41,896 nucleotides of DNA, taken from positions 1 to 41,896 of the forward strand of contig JAJDJB010000010.1 of assembly GCA_030266985.1 (NCBI GenBank), written 5' to 3'. This DNA is from Synergistaceae bacterium OttesenSCG-928-D05. GTDB taxonomy: Bacteria; Synergistota; Synergistia; Synergistales; Synergistaceae. Each line of letters begins with the position of its first letter. The first letter of the stretch is position 1. The translations under genes and the position numbers were made by a program. Under the pieces are notes generated by a model. That model worked only from the letters and a program-made list of their open reading frames with translations, ran no database searches and was not told the DNA's origin. Below, in pieces: positions 25,309 through 32,123 of the stretch.

Positions 25309-26088
25309 ATGGCAAAGAAAGAAAAACCTGTTTTGTACTGCCGTTTTTCCGTTGACGGAAGGGCCTTTTCGGGGCAGATACGCGACCAGTCCGTCGACAT
25401 TGTGGAAGGCGATCCTTTTACGGGGATGTCTCCTATCCGGCTGAGCTACCCCATCGACCGCGTAAAATTCCTGCCGCCGTTCGCGCCGAAGAAAATCTGG
25501 TGCGTCGGACGCAATTACCTGAACCACGTCAAGGAACTTAACAACGATGTGCCGAAGGAGCCGCTGATCTTTACGAAACCGACGACCGCAATCATCGGAT
25601 CGGGCGACTTCATCCGCATCCCTTCGTGGGCGGGACGCATTGACTACGAGGGCGAGCTTGCCGTCGTGATCGGTAAAAACGGGCGCAATATCCCGGAAGA
25701 AAGAGCGTTTGAACACGTCAAAGGCTATTCGATTATGAACGACGTGACGGCGCGCGATTTGCAGAAAAACGACGGGCAGTGGACGCGTGCGAAGGGCTTC
25801 GACACGTTCGCGCCATTTGGTCCGGCGTTGCTGCTGACGCAGGAAATCCCGTTGGACGCCTCGATCCGCACGATCCACAACGGTAAAATCGTGCAGGAAA
25901 GCACGTTTGACATGATGATCTTCTCGATTCCGCGCATCATCTCGCACATCAGCCGTTTCGCGACGCTGGAAGAAGGCGACGTGATTGCGACCGGTACGCC
26001 GGGCGGGATCGGCCCGATGAAGGTCGGGGATCTTATCGAAGTAGAAATCGAAGGGATTGGGAAATTGCGCAACATCTGCTCTGAGTAG
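25309..26088 (+). CDS. Fumarylacetoacetate hydrolase (FAH) family protein
   Basis: A 259-residue FAH-family enzyme, a group of metal-dependent hydrolases, decarboxylases and isomerases of keto acids. Visible are IWCVGRNYLNHVKEL, the metal-ligand Glu pair in DYEGELAVVIG, GYSIMNDVTARDLQ, the KGFDTFAPFGP loop and TGTPGGIGPM. It could act on acylpyruvates or 2-hydroxy-hepta-dienedioates; the substrate is not shown. AGGAGG is 11 bases before the ATG. It probably forms an operon with the two C-S lyases. Its stop codon overlaps the first base pairs of structured element A. Confidence 0.9.
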   Translation: MAKKEKPVLYCRFSVDGRAFSGQIRDQSVDIVEGDPFTGMSPIRLSYPIDRVKFLPPFAPKKIWCVGRNYLNHVKELNNDVPKEPLIFTKPTTAIIGSGDFIRIPSWAGRIDYEGELAVVIGKNGRNIPEERAFEHVKGYSIMNDVTARDLQKNDGQWTRAKGFDTFAPFGPALLLTQEIPLDASIRTIHNGKIVQESTFDMMIFSIPRIISHISRFATLEEGDVIATGTPGGIGPMKVGDLIEVEIEGIGKLRNICSE

Positions 26089-26214
26089 AACGCAGAGCTA
26101 ACGCACCATCTGCTTTACAAAACTTGCCCCGTGATCCTCGACGTACGAAAAGAGTACGCCTGCGGTCCCGGGGCTTCGCTTTGCTTCGCACATGGCACAT
26201 TATCTCTGCGTTCT
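26087..26214. repeat. Structured non-coding element, copy A
   Basis: The outer stem is AGAACGCAGAG (26087-26097) with CTCTGCGTTCT (26204-26214), 11 perfect pairs, starting inside the FAH stop codon. Inside are TAA/TTA, then CCAT.TGC (26106-26113) with GCA.ATGG (26088 positions later, 26188-26195). A GCCCCG/CGGGGC stem (26126-26131 with 26169-26174) follows. The apical hairpin CGTAC/GTACG (26142-26158) lies within TCGACGTA..TACGCCT. Compared with copy B (16396-16524), the loop and junction motifs are kept while the stem bases change in a paired manner. The 26215-26390 stretch after it shows only a weak hairpin with a T-run (26325-26352), perhaps the FAH terminator. Confidence 0.7.
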
Positions 26215-26404
26215 GTGTGATGTGAGGGAATAGAAAAACCAAAATCTGCATTTCGCCGAGTTCTGTGTGGATGCTAGTAAATGAAGAAAAATTAAAACCA
26301 TCGAAATCAAGAACAAGACAAAAAAGCGGAATAGAAACAAGCCGCTGTTTTTGCGAAGAGGCAAACAAAGACAATGGCCGGTGGTTATGTGATAAAATAA
26401 CAGC

Positions 26405-26540
26405 CTAAGCGAATTGAATATGGAGCGCTCCCGAGGGGGAATCCGGTGAAAAACCGGAACGGCCCCGCCACTGTGATCTCACGTGAGAAAGTCAGGTGAC
26501 CTGAAGGAGTTGAACGGATGTAATGCGCGGGCGTTGTTCA
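26405..26540 (+). ncRNA. Cobalamin riboswitch 1 (in front of btuF operon)
   Basis: The conserved core is clear: GGGAATCCGGTG, then CCGGAACGGCCCCGCCACTG (the B12-box region) and, after a variable hairpin, GTCAGGTGACCTGA. A GGATG/CATCC hairpin follows at 26516-26543. It binds adenosyl- or other cobalamins and would shut down the uptake operon when cobamide is plentiful. An intrinsic terminator lies just downstream, so control is probably at transcription. A TAAAAT -10-like box occurs at 26393-26398. Confidence 0.93.
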
Positions 26541-26554
26541 TCCTCTTTGAAACC

Positions 26555-26586
26555 AAAGGAGGGCCCCACGGCTCTCTTTTTTATTT
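26555..26586 (+). terminator. Riboswitch-controlled terminator
   Basis: GAGGGCC (26559-26565) pairs with GGCTCTC (26570-26576), extended by A-T pairs, then a T-run, between the riboswitch core and the btuF start. Confidence 0.75.
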
Positions 26587-26604
26587 ATGATTTGAGGTTT
26601 GTTT

Positions 26605-27519
26605 ATGGCGATTGAAAAAAGCATCAAATGGATTCTGGGACTTCTAATTTTTGCCGCGTTCTGTATGTTCTGCATGGGCAGGGCGGAGGCGGCGCCGAAA
26701 CGTATTATTTCCATGACCCCGGTCGGCACGGAGATTTTGTACGCGCTTGGCCAGGGAGAGAACGTCATCGGCGTGACGAAATTCTGCGACTATCCGCCGG
26801 AGGCGGCGCAAAAGCCGAATCTCGGCGACTTCGCGGCGCTCAATTTCGAAGCGCTCATCTCCATGAAAACGGACCTGCTCGTGCTGCAGGATATGCATGA
26901 GCAGTTCACGCCGCAGCTGGATGATTTGAAAATCCCCTACGTTATTTTAAAACAGGATACCATCGCGGATATTTACGATTCGATTGCGGCGGTCGGCCGG
27001 ATTTGCGGTCAGGATGAAAAAGCGGCGCAGCTGGTCGCGGACATTAAGGAAGAAATCGCCGGTATTCGCGCGAAGACGGCGTCGCTGCCGAGGCGCAAGA
27101 CGATGGTCTGCGTTTCCCGCGAGCTTTCGGAGCCGATGATCACGACTTTTTACGTCGCGGGCAAGGGAAATTTTTATGACGAACTGATCGACCTTGCGGG
27201 CGGCGATAACGTATGGACAAAAGGGCGCGTCGTCTATCCGCAGGTATCGCTCGAGGGGCTGATTCAGCTGAACCCGGAAGTAATCATCGACCTTGTGGGC
27301 GAGCGCACGTTTTATCATTCGAAGGACAAAATCGACCTTGACAAGGTTTTCAACGAAACGTACCTGCGGGAGCAATGGCTCAAAAGCGCGCGCGTGCGCG
27401 CCGTGGCCGACAAACACATCGGGATTTTGAACGGGACGGTGTATCTGCGCCCCGGCCCGCGGGTCGCAACAATTTTGCGCGCTTTCGCGAAGACGATTCA
27501 CCCCGAGGCGTCCTGGTGA
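26605..27519 (+). CDS. btuF: Periplasmic cobamide-binding protein of a BtuCDF ABC importer
   Basis: A 304-residue class III substrate-binding protein. A signal peptide (residues about 1-29, ending at AEAAP) precedes RIISMTPVGTEILYALGQG, the usual start of the BtuF/FecB fold. YPPEAAQKPNLGDFAALNFEALISMKTDLL and the C-terminal VASLEGLIQLNPEVIID-like block (VSLEGLIQLNPEVIID) are typical. It would catch cobamide in the periplasm and hand it to BtuC. ATG 26605 follows GAGG; a TTG two codons earlier is less likely. First gene of the riboswitch-1 operon; its stop overlaps the btuD start (GTGA). Confidence 0.88.
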   Translation: MAIEKSIKWILGLLIFAAFCMFCMGRAEAAPKRIISMTPVGTEILYALGQGENVIGVTKFCDYPPEAAQKPNLGDFAALNFEALISMKTDLLVLQDMHEQFTPQLDDLKIPYVILKQDTIADIYDSIAAVGRICGQDEKAAQLVADIKEEIAGIRAKTASLPRRKTMVCVSRELSEPMITTFYVAGKGNFYDELIDLAGGDNVWTKGRVVYPQVSLEGLIQLNPEVIIDLVGERTFYHSKDKIDLDKVFNETYLREQWLKSARVRAVADKHIGILNGTVYLRPGPRVATILRAFAKTIHPEASW

Positions 27520-28310
27520 ACGGGATGCGATTCTTCGACATAAAAAGCCTGTCGCTTTCCCTGGGCGGCGCGCCGATTCTGCGGGACGTGAATTTTTCTC
27601 TTGAAAAGGGAAAAATGCTCGCAATCGTCGGCCCGAACGGCGCGGGAAAAAGTTCTCTCCTGAAATGTATCGGACGGCTTTATAAAAATTTTTCCGGAAC
27701 GGTTTCTTTGGAAGGAACGCCGCTTTCGGAGCTTTCCATGAAGAAAATCGCGCGCCGCATTGCGTGGGTGCATCAGACGGGAACGGACACACTGCCCTTT
27801 ACGGTGCGCGAGTTCGCGCGTATGTCCCGCTACCCGTGGCATGAAGGATTCGCTCTTTCCACCAAAGAGGACGAAAAAATAATAGAAAACGCGCTTGTGA
27901 CGGCGGGTGTCGTTTCGCTTGCAGAACGGCAGCTGAACAGCCTGAGCGGCGGAGAACGGCAGCGCGCACTGGTCGCGTCTGCGCTGGCGCAGGGGACGGA
28001 TATCCTTTTTCTCGACGAACCCACGAATTTTCTCGACTATCGGCATCAGGTGGAAACGCTTGAGCTGATCGAACGAATCAATCAAGAACAGGGAATGACC
28101 GTCATCATCGTTACGCATGACATCAACCTCGCGCTGCACGGTGCGGACGAAATCCTTGCGCTCAAAAACGGAGAAGTCCTGTGGAGCGGCGGGCGCAGCG
28201 CCTTTCTTGAGAAAAAAATGCTCTCCCAAATTTTTGATACGTCTTTCGAAGAATTTGAAAATCCGGGGCAGGAAATCCCCTATCTCGCGCCGACGGGGTT
28301 TGTGCGATGA
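27516..28310 (+). CDS. btuD: ABC importer ATPase (cobamide/siderophore type)
   Basis: A 264-residue ATPase of the BtuD/FhuC group. Walker A is GPNGAGKSSLLK, the Q-loop is WVHQTGTDTLPFTVREF, the signature is LSGGERQRALVASALAQ and Walker B is ILFLDEPTNFLD, with the switch His in VTHDINLAL. GTG 27516 is chosen because it overlaps the btuF stop and GAGG lies eight bases upstream; ATG 27525 is an alternative. It powers cobamide import with the membrane subunit next to it. Confidence 0.9.
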   Translation: MNGMRFFDIKSLSLSLGGAPILRDVNFSLEKGKMLAIVGPNGAGKSSLLKCIGRLYKNFSGTVSLEGTPLSELSMKKIARRIAWVHQTGTDTLPFTVREFARMSRYPWHEGFALSTKEDEKIIENALVTAGVVSLAERQLNSLSGGERQRALVASALAQGTDILFLDEPTNFLDYRHQVETLELIERINQEQGMTVIIVTHDINLALHGADEILALKNGEVLWSGGRSAFLEKKMLSQIFDTSFEEFENPGQEIPYLAPTGFVR

Positions 28311-29293
28311 AGTGGGGGCGGCTGGCGCTTCTCTGCGCCTTTTCGATGGCGATTCTTTTTGCCGCGCCGTTTATCGGCGTGCCGCGCGTTCCGTTCTCGG
28401 AGCTTTTTGTGCTGCCGCAGGCGGATGACATCAGCGTGCTTTGGGATCTGCGGGTTCCGCGTGTCCTGCTTGGGTGGGTGACGGGCGCGACGCTTGCCAT
28501 CTGCGGCATGGTTTTTCAGGCGCTGTTCCGGAACTCCCTCGCCTCTCCCGATTTGCTGGGCGTTTCGACGGGCGCTTCGCTCGGCGCGGTGATTTACATA
28601 CGTCTGGGGCTCTCCTTCACCCTGTTCGGCGTCCTCTCCGGCCTTTCGCTTGCAGCGTTTCTCGGCGCCCTGCTTGCCACGTTTGCGATCTATATGGCGG
28701 GCAGCCTGCCGCGCGGCGGGATGTCGGAAGCCACGCTGCTTTTGACGGGCGTCGCCATGAGCTTTTTTTTCAGCAGCATGAACATGATTATCCAATACAG
28801 CGGCGGGTACATCGATACGTTTCGCATGATGCGCTGGTCGATGGGCGGCATCCGCGCCGTTAAATTCGCGCCGGTTTACGCGCCGCTTGCGGCGCTGGCG
28901 GTTATTTTCGTCACCGCAATTTTCACCGCGCCCGAATTAGACCTCTTTGTCGCGGGCGAAGACATTGCCGAGAGCCGCGGAGTTTCCGTTTCGAAGCTGC
29001 GCAGGCGGCTTTTCGTCCTTGTTTCGATCGTCGTGGGCGTCAACGTTGCCGTTTGCGGCCCGATCGGCTTTGTGGGCCTGATGGCGCCGCACATATGCCG
29101 GCGGCTTGTCGGCGCGGACCATCGTAACCTTACGATTGCGTCCCTGCTGTTTGGCGGCGCGTTTTTAGTCGTCTGCGATACCGGCGCGCGCACGCTCTGG
29201 GCGCCGGGCGAGGTTCCCGCGGGAATTTTGACTTCCTGCCTGGGTTCCCTCTTCTTCCTCTGGCTGCTTTTCAGGGGCCGGGAGCGGGGCTAG
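28307..29293 (+). CDS. btuC: FecCD-family permease of the cobamide importer
   Basis: A 328-residue permease with about ten membrane spans. Family marks: LRVPRVLLGWVTGATLAICG, FRNSLASPDLLGVSTGASLGA, the cytoplasmic loop with GVNVAVCGPIGFVGLMAPHI (ATPase-contacting region) and GEVPAGILTS near the C-terminus. It starts within the btuD stop (ATGA), indicating coupled translation. Substrate assignment to cobamide rests on the two cobalamin riboswitches and neighbours, since FecCD permeases also carry iron chelates. Confidence 0.9.
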   Translation: MKWGRLALLCAFSMAILFAAPFIGVPRVPFSELFVLPQADDISVLWDLRVPRVLLGWVTGATLAICGMVFQALFRNSLASPDLLGVSTGASLGAVIYIRLGLSFTLFGVLSGLSLAAFLGALLATFAIYMAGSLPRGGMSEATLLLTGVAMSFFFSSMNMIIQYSGGYIDTFRMMRWSMGGIRAVKFAPVYAPLAALAVIFVTAIFTAPELDLFVAGEDIAESRGVSVSKLRRRLFVLVSIVVGVNVAVCGPIGFVGLMAPHICRRLVGADHRNLTIASLLFGGAFLVVCDTGARTLWAPGEVPAGILTSCLGSLFFLWLLFRGRERG

Positions 29294-29302
29294 GGCAGAA
29301 AG

Positions 29303-30088
29303 GTGAATACGCCGCACGTCCGGTTCGGCGGGACGTCCTGGGTCGTTGCCGGGAACTTTGCGGAAAATTTAAAAAGGCTGTCGCGCGACGTCCGGGATAT
29401 GGAAATCGTCCTGTTCGAAGCGCCGGGGTGGTCGAATATGCCGATGCGCTCCGAAGTGCTTGCGCTGCGGGAGCTATGCGGCGAACTTGAAATGACCTGC
29501 ACAGTGCATTTCCCGGTCGACATACCGTGCCACATGGAACGCCGGGAACGCGAGAAAAGCGAAGATATCTGCCTGTACACGACAGAACTGTTTGAACCGC
29601 TGGAACCCTTCGGATGGGTGGTGCACCTGGTCGGCAGACAGGACGATCCGTTTCCGGGGTGCGACCTGGAACGCTGGCTTGAAAACGCGGAGAAATCCGC
29701 CGCGCGCATTGCGAACGCGTTGCCGGACAAAAGGTACCTCTGCGCGGAGACGCTCGGTTACGATTTTACGGTTGCGCACGACCTGGTTCGGCGCCTCGGC
29801 GTCTCGATCTGCTTCGATGCCGGACACGTCATAAAGCTGGGACTGCCCGTGCTCGAACAGCTGCGGAAGTTTGCGCCGGAAACGCGCATCGTACACCTGC
29901 ACGGCGTGATGCCGGACGGCACGGACCACGCGGACCTCTCGTTCTTTGACCGGGATTGCCTGCGCGCGCTGATCGGAATACTGGAAGAAGATAAAAAAGA
30001 ACGCGTTGTGACGATAGAAGTTTTCGAAGATGATTACGACCGTTCGGTCGAAGTTTTAAAAGCGGTTGAGAGGAGCTGGGTAAAATGA
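29303..30088 (+). CDS. cbiR: Probable cobamide-remodelling hydrolase CbiR (AP endonuclease 2-like TIM barrel)
   Basis: A 261-residue TIM-barrel protein of the AP endonuclease 2 / sugar isomerase superfamily. Visible are FEAPGWSNMP, TVHFPVDIPC, WVVHLVG, CAETLGYDF, ICFDAGHVIKLG, IVHLHGV and TIEVFEDDYDRS; His, Glu and Asp in these blocks are the expected metal ligands. CbiR of Akkermansia hydrolyses the phosphoribosyl bond of the nucleotide loop of cobamides, so that the lower ligand can be replaced. That family belongs to the same superfamily, and this gene sits between btuC and exbB in a B12-regulated operon, so the assignment is inferred mainly from fold and context. The start is GTG 29303. 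It overlaps exbB by four bases. Confidence 0.68.
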   Translation: MNTPHVRFGGTSWVVAGNFAENLKRLSRDVRDMEIVLFEAPGWSNMPMRSEVLALRELCGELEMTCTVHFPVDIPCHMERREREKSEDICLYTTELFEPLEPFGWVVHLVGRQDDPFPGCDLERWLENAEKSAARIANALPDKRYLCAETLGYDFTVAHDLVRRLGVSICFDAGHVIKLGLPVLEQLRKFAPETRIVHLHGVMPDGTDHADLSFFDRDCLRALIGILEEDKKERVVTIEVFEDDYDRSVEVLKAVERSWVK

Positions 30089-30705
30089 TGAACTACATGC
30101 AGGCAGGCGGCGCCATAATGTGGGTGATCGCAGCACTTTCCGTTATGGCGCTTGCGGTGACCGTGGAGCGGCTGCTCTTTTTCCGCCGCGCGTCGACGGA
30201 CCCCGAAAAACTGGAGCGGTCATTCGGAAAAGCGGTGGCGGAGGGCGACATCGAAGCGGCAAGGACGATCGTAAAATCCTCCGGCAGTTCGCTGCACAGG
30301 TTGTTCTTCGCGGCCTTTGCGCACTGGGGCATCGGACGCGAAGAAATGAAGCTGCTGATGGAGCAGCAGGTGCGCCGCGAAATTTTCCGCTGGGAAAAAC
30401 ACCTCTTTATCCTTGAAATCGTAGGAAAAATAGCGCCGCTCCTGGGGCTGCTCGGCACCGTGCTCGGCATGGTCGAAATGTTCAGCTCGCTGCATGCCGG
30501 CGGGCAGATCAGCGCGACGGCGGTCACGGGCGGCATTTGGAAAGCGCTCTTTACGACCGTGGCGGGACTTACGGTCGCGATTCCGACGATCTTCGCGCAC
30601 GGCTGGCTGAGTTCCCGCATCGACGACGAAGAAGAAACCCTCAACCGCGGCGCGGACTACCTGATTCGCGAACATTTCGCAAGCGGAGACGAAGGAAGAA
30701 AATGA
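30085..30705 (+). CDS. exbB: ExbB/TolQ-family proton channel
   Basis: A 206-residue inner-membrane protein with three hydrophobic segments (residues about 8-30, 110-135 and 152-172). Family marks are GGAIMWVIAALSVMALAVTVERLLFF, the APLLGLLGTVLGMVEMF segment and LFTTVAGLTVAIPT. With ExbD it forms the proton-driven motor for TonB. ATG 30085 overlaps the cbiR stop (ATGA), and its own stop overlaps exbD. Confidence 0.92.
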   Translation: MMNYMQAGGAIMWVIAALSVMALAVTVERLLFFRRASTDPEKLERSFGKAVAEGDIEAARTIVKSSGSSLHRLFFAAFAHWGIGREEMKLLMEQQVRREIFRWEKHLFILEIVGKIAPLLGLLGTVLGMVEMFSSLHAGGQISATAVTGGIWKALFTTVAGLTVAIPTIFAHGWLSSRIDDEEETLNRGADYLIREHFASGDEGRK

Positions 30706-31088
30706 AAAAGCGCAGGTCGAGAAGAACGGCGGATATAGACATCACGCCGCTGATCGACGTCCTCTTCATGCTCATCATCTTTTTTGTGCTGACCGCGTCG
30801 TTTGTCCAGGGGCGGATCGAAGTCGATCTGCCGTCCGGCGAAGGCACGCCGATGGAAGAGCAAAGCGTGACCCTGTCGGTGCAGAAAGACGGCACGATCC
30901 TGTGGGACGGCGCGCCCGTCGCGAAGGATGAGATAGCGGACCTTGCAAAGGGCGCGGCCGGGCGTGAAATTATGATTGCGGGCGACAAAGAGGCGCCCTA
31001 CGGCGTCGTTGCGGAAGTCCTCGATATTCTGCGGCGCGCGGGCGCCGGTTCGGCGGGACTCCTGATGCAGGGGGGCGCGGCAGATTGA
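30702..31088 (+). CDS. exbD: ExbD/TolR-family protein
   Basis: A 128-residue protein with one N-terminal membrane segment. The motif DITPLIDVLFMLIIFFVLTA contains the proton-carrying Asp of the family. The periplasmic part has VTLSVQKDGTILW and a C-terminal VAEVLDILRRAG helix, as in ExbD. ATG 30702 is preceded by AAGGAAG and overlaps the exbB stop; its stop overlaps the TTG start of tonB. Confidence 0.92.
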   Translation: MKKRRSRRTADIDITPLIDVLFMLIIFFVLTASFVQGRIEVDLPSGEGTPMEEQSVTLSVQKDGTILWDGAPVAKDEIADLAKGAAGREIMIAGDKEAPYGVVAEVLDILRRAGAGSAGLLMQGGAAD

Positions 31089-31768
31089 AACACGCGGCGG
31101 AGAAACGGGATTGGACGCTCGCCGTCGCGTTTAGCCTTGCGCTGCACGCGCTGATAGTCGCGCTTATCATGACGGTTGACCTCTCGCCGCCCAAACCGGA
31201 ACTCTCGATGAAACTGGTTTTGCGCACAGCGCCGAGCGCACCCGCGCCGTCGGCTTCTGTGCCTGCTGCAGTAGAACCCGCGCCGCAAAAAGTACAGCAG
31301 CCGAAGCCGATTCCAAAACCGCAGCCAAAACCGACCCCGAAACCGACGGAAATCCCGAAGCCGCAGACAACTCCAATTGCGCCGCAAAGCCCCGTTTCGC
31401 AGGCGCAGGACGCCGCGCCGGAAACGCCTCTCGACACTGCAGGCACAGAAACAGGGACCTCCGACGCTTCGGCGGGCGCCGCACAAAGCGGCGTCGGCAC
31501 GGGGAATCCCGTGGACGTGAACACGCTCACGATTACGAAAAAAGTGCTTCCGGAATATCCCTCCTTCTCTCGCAAACGCAAAGAAGAAGGCACGGTGCGG
31601 GTCATCATCACGATTTACGGCGGTACGGTCACGGATGCGCGCGTGAGCGAATCAAGCGGACATGAGCGTCTGGACAACAGCGCGCTGCGCGCGGTCCGGC
31701 AATGGCGTTTCAACCAGCAGGAAGAAATCCGCGCGATCGTGCCCTTCATTTTCCGGCTTGAAAATTGA
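31085..31768 (+). CDS. tonB: TonB energy-transducing protein
   Basis: A 227-residue protein with a short cytoplasmic end, one membrane helix (residues about 13-33, containing the SLALHALIVALI stretch with the His of TonB helices), a proline- and lysine-rich periplasmic spacer (about 65-105) and a C-terminal TonB domain (YPSFSRKRKEEGTVRV, GTVTDARVSESSGHERLD, ALRAVRQWRF). It links the proton motor to the outer-membrane receptor encoded next. The start is TTG 31085, overlapping the exbD stop. No terminator is seen between it and the second riboswitch. Confidence 0.92.
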   Translation: MKHAAEKRDWTLAVAFSLALHALIVALIMTVDLSPPKPELSMKLVLRTAPSAPAPSASVPAAVEPAPQKVQQPKPIPKPQPKPTPKPTEIPKPQTTPIAPQSPVSQAQDAAPETPLDTAGTETGTSDASAGAAQSGVGTGNPVDVNTLTITKKVLPEYPSFSRKRKEEGTVRVIITIYGGTVTDARVSESSGHERLDNSALRAVRQWRFNQQEEIRAIVPFIFRLEN

Positions 31769-31841
31769 TCCTGCGGATTTATAAAATACATCTGGCATTA
31801 TTGATGTACATAGTGTAGAATCCTTCTACAACCAAATAACG

Positions 31842-31992
31842 AAAAAGGACTTCAGTGTAGGGAATCCGGTTCAAATCCGGAGCAGCCCCGCTACTGTAAT
31901 CGGGACGAAACCGCAGAACGTCACTGTCGAAAGACGGGAAGACGCGGGAGTAGGATGAACGAAAGCCAGGAAACCTGCTGAACGTCGAGTTT
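31842..31992 (+). ncRNA. Cobalamin riboswitch 2 (in front of TonB-dependent receptor)
   Basis: A full classical core: AGGGAATCCGGT, CCGGAGCAGCCCCGCTACTG, a long variable arm and GAAAGCCAGGAAACCTGC near 31961-31980. It controls the receptor and the following surface-protein gene, separately from riboswitch 1. An intrinsic terminator at 32067-32096 follows. A TAGAAT box at 31816-31821 may be the -10 element; no convincing -35 box was found. Confidence 0.95.
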
Positions 31993-32066
31993 TAATTGTG
32001 TATCGCGCGGGCGAGAGACGCAATTTTTTCATTCGATTGTGCAGGAATGGAAAGATTAAATTGTAA

Positions 32067-32096
32067 GGGCTCCCCTCGCGCGGGGAGTCCTTTTTT
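32067..32096 (+). terminator. Riboswitch-controlled terminator
   Basis: GGGCTCCCC (32067-32075) pairs with GGGGAGTCC (32082-32090, one G-U pair) and is followed by six T. Confidence 0.9.
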
Positions 32097-32123
32097 ATGT
32101 CATACGGAGAGTAGGGATCTTTT

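Noticed and set aside
24466-25947. A 493-codon minus-strand frame across the second C-S lyase and FAH genes
   Set aside because: It spans two well-supported plus-strand genes and is Arg/His/Phe-rich, typical of an antisense shadow.
31862-31905. A tRNA-like GGTTCAAATCC string
   Set aside because: It belongs to the conserved core of cobalamin riboswitch 2; no acceptor or anticodon arms can be drawn around it.
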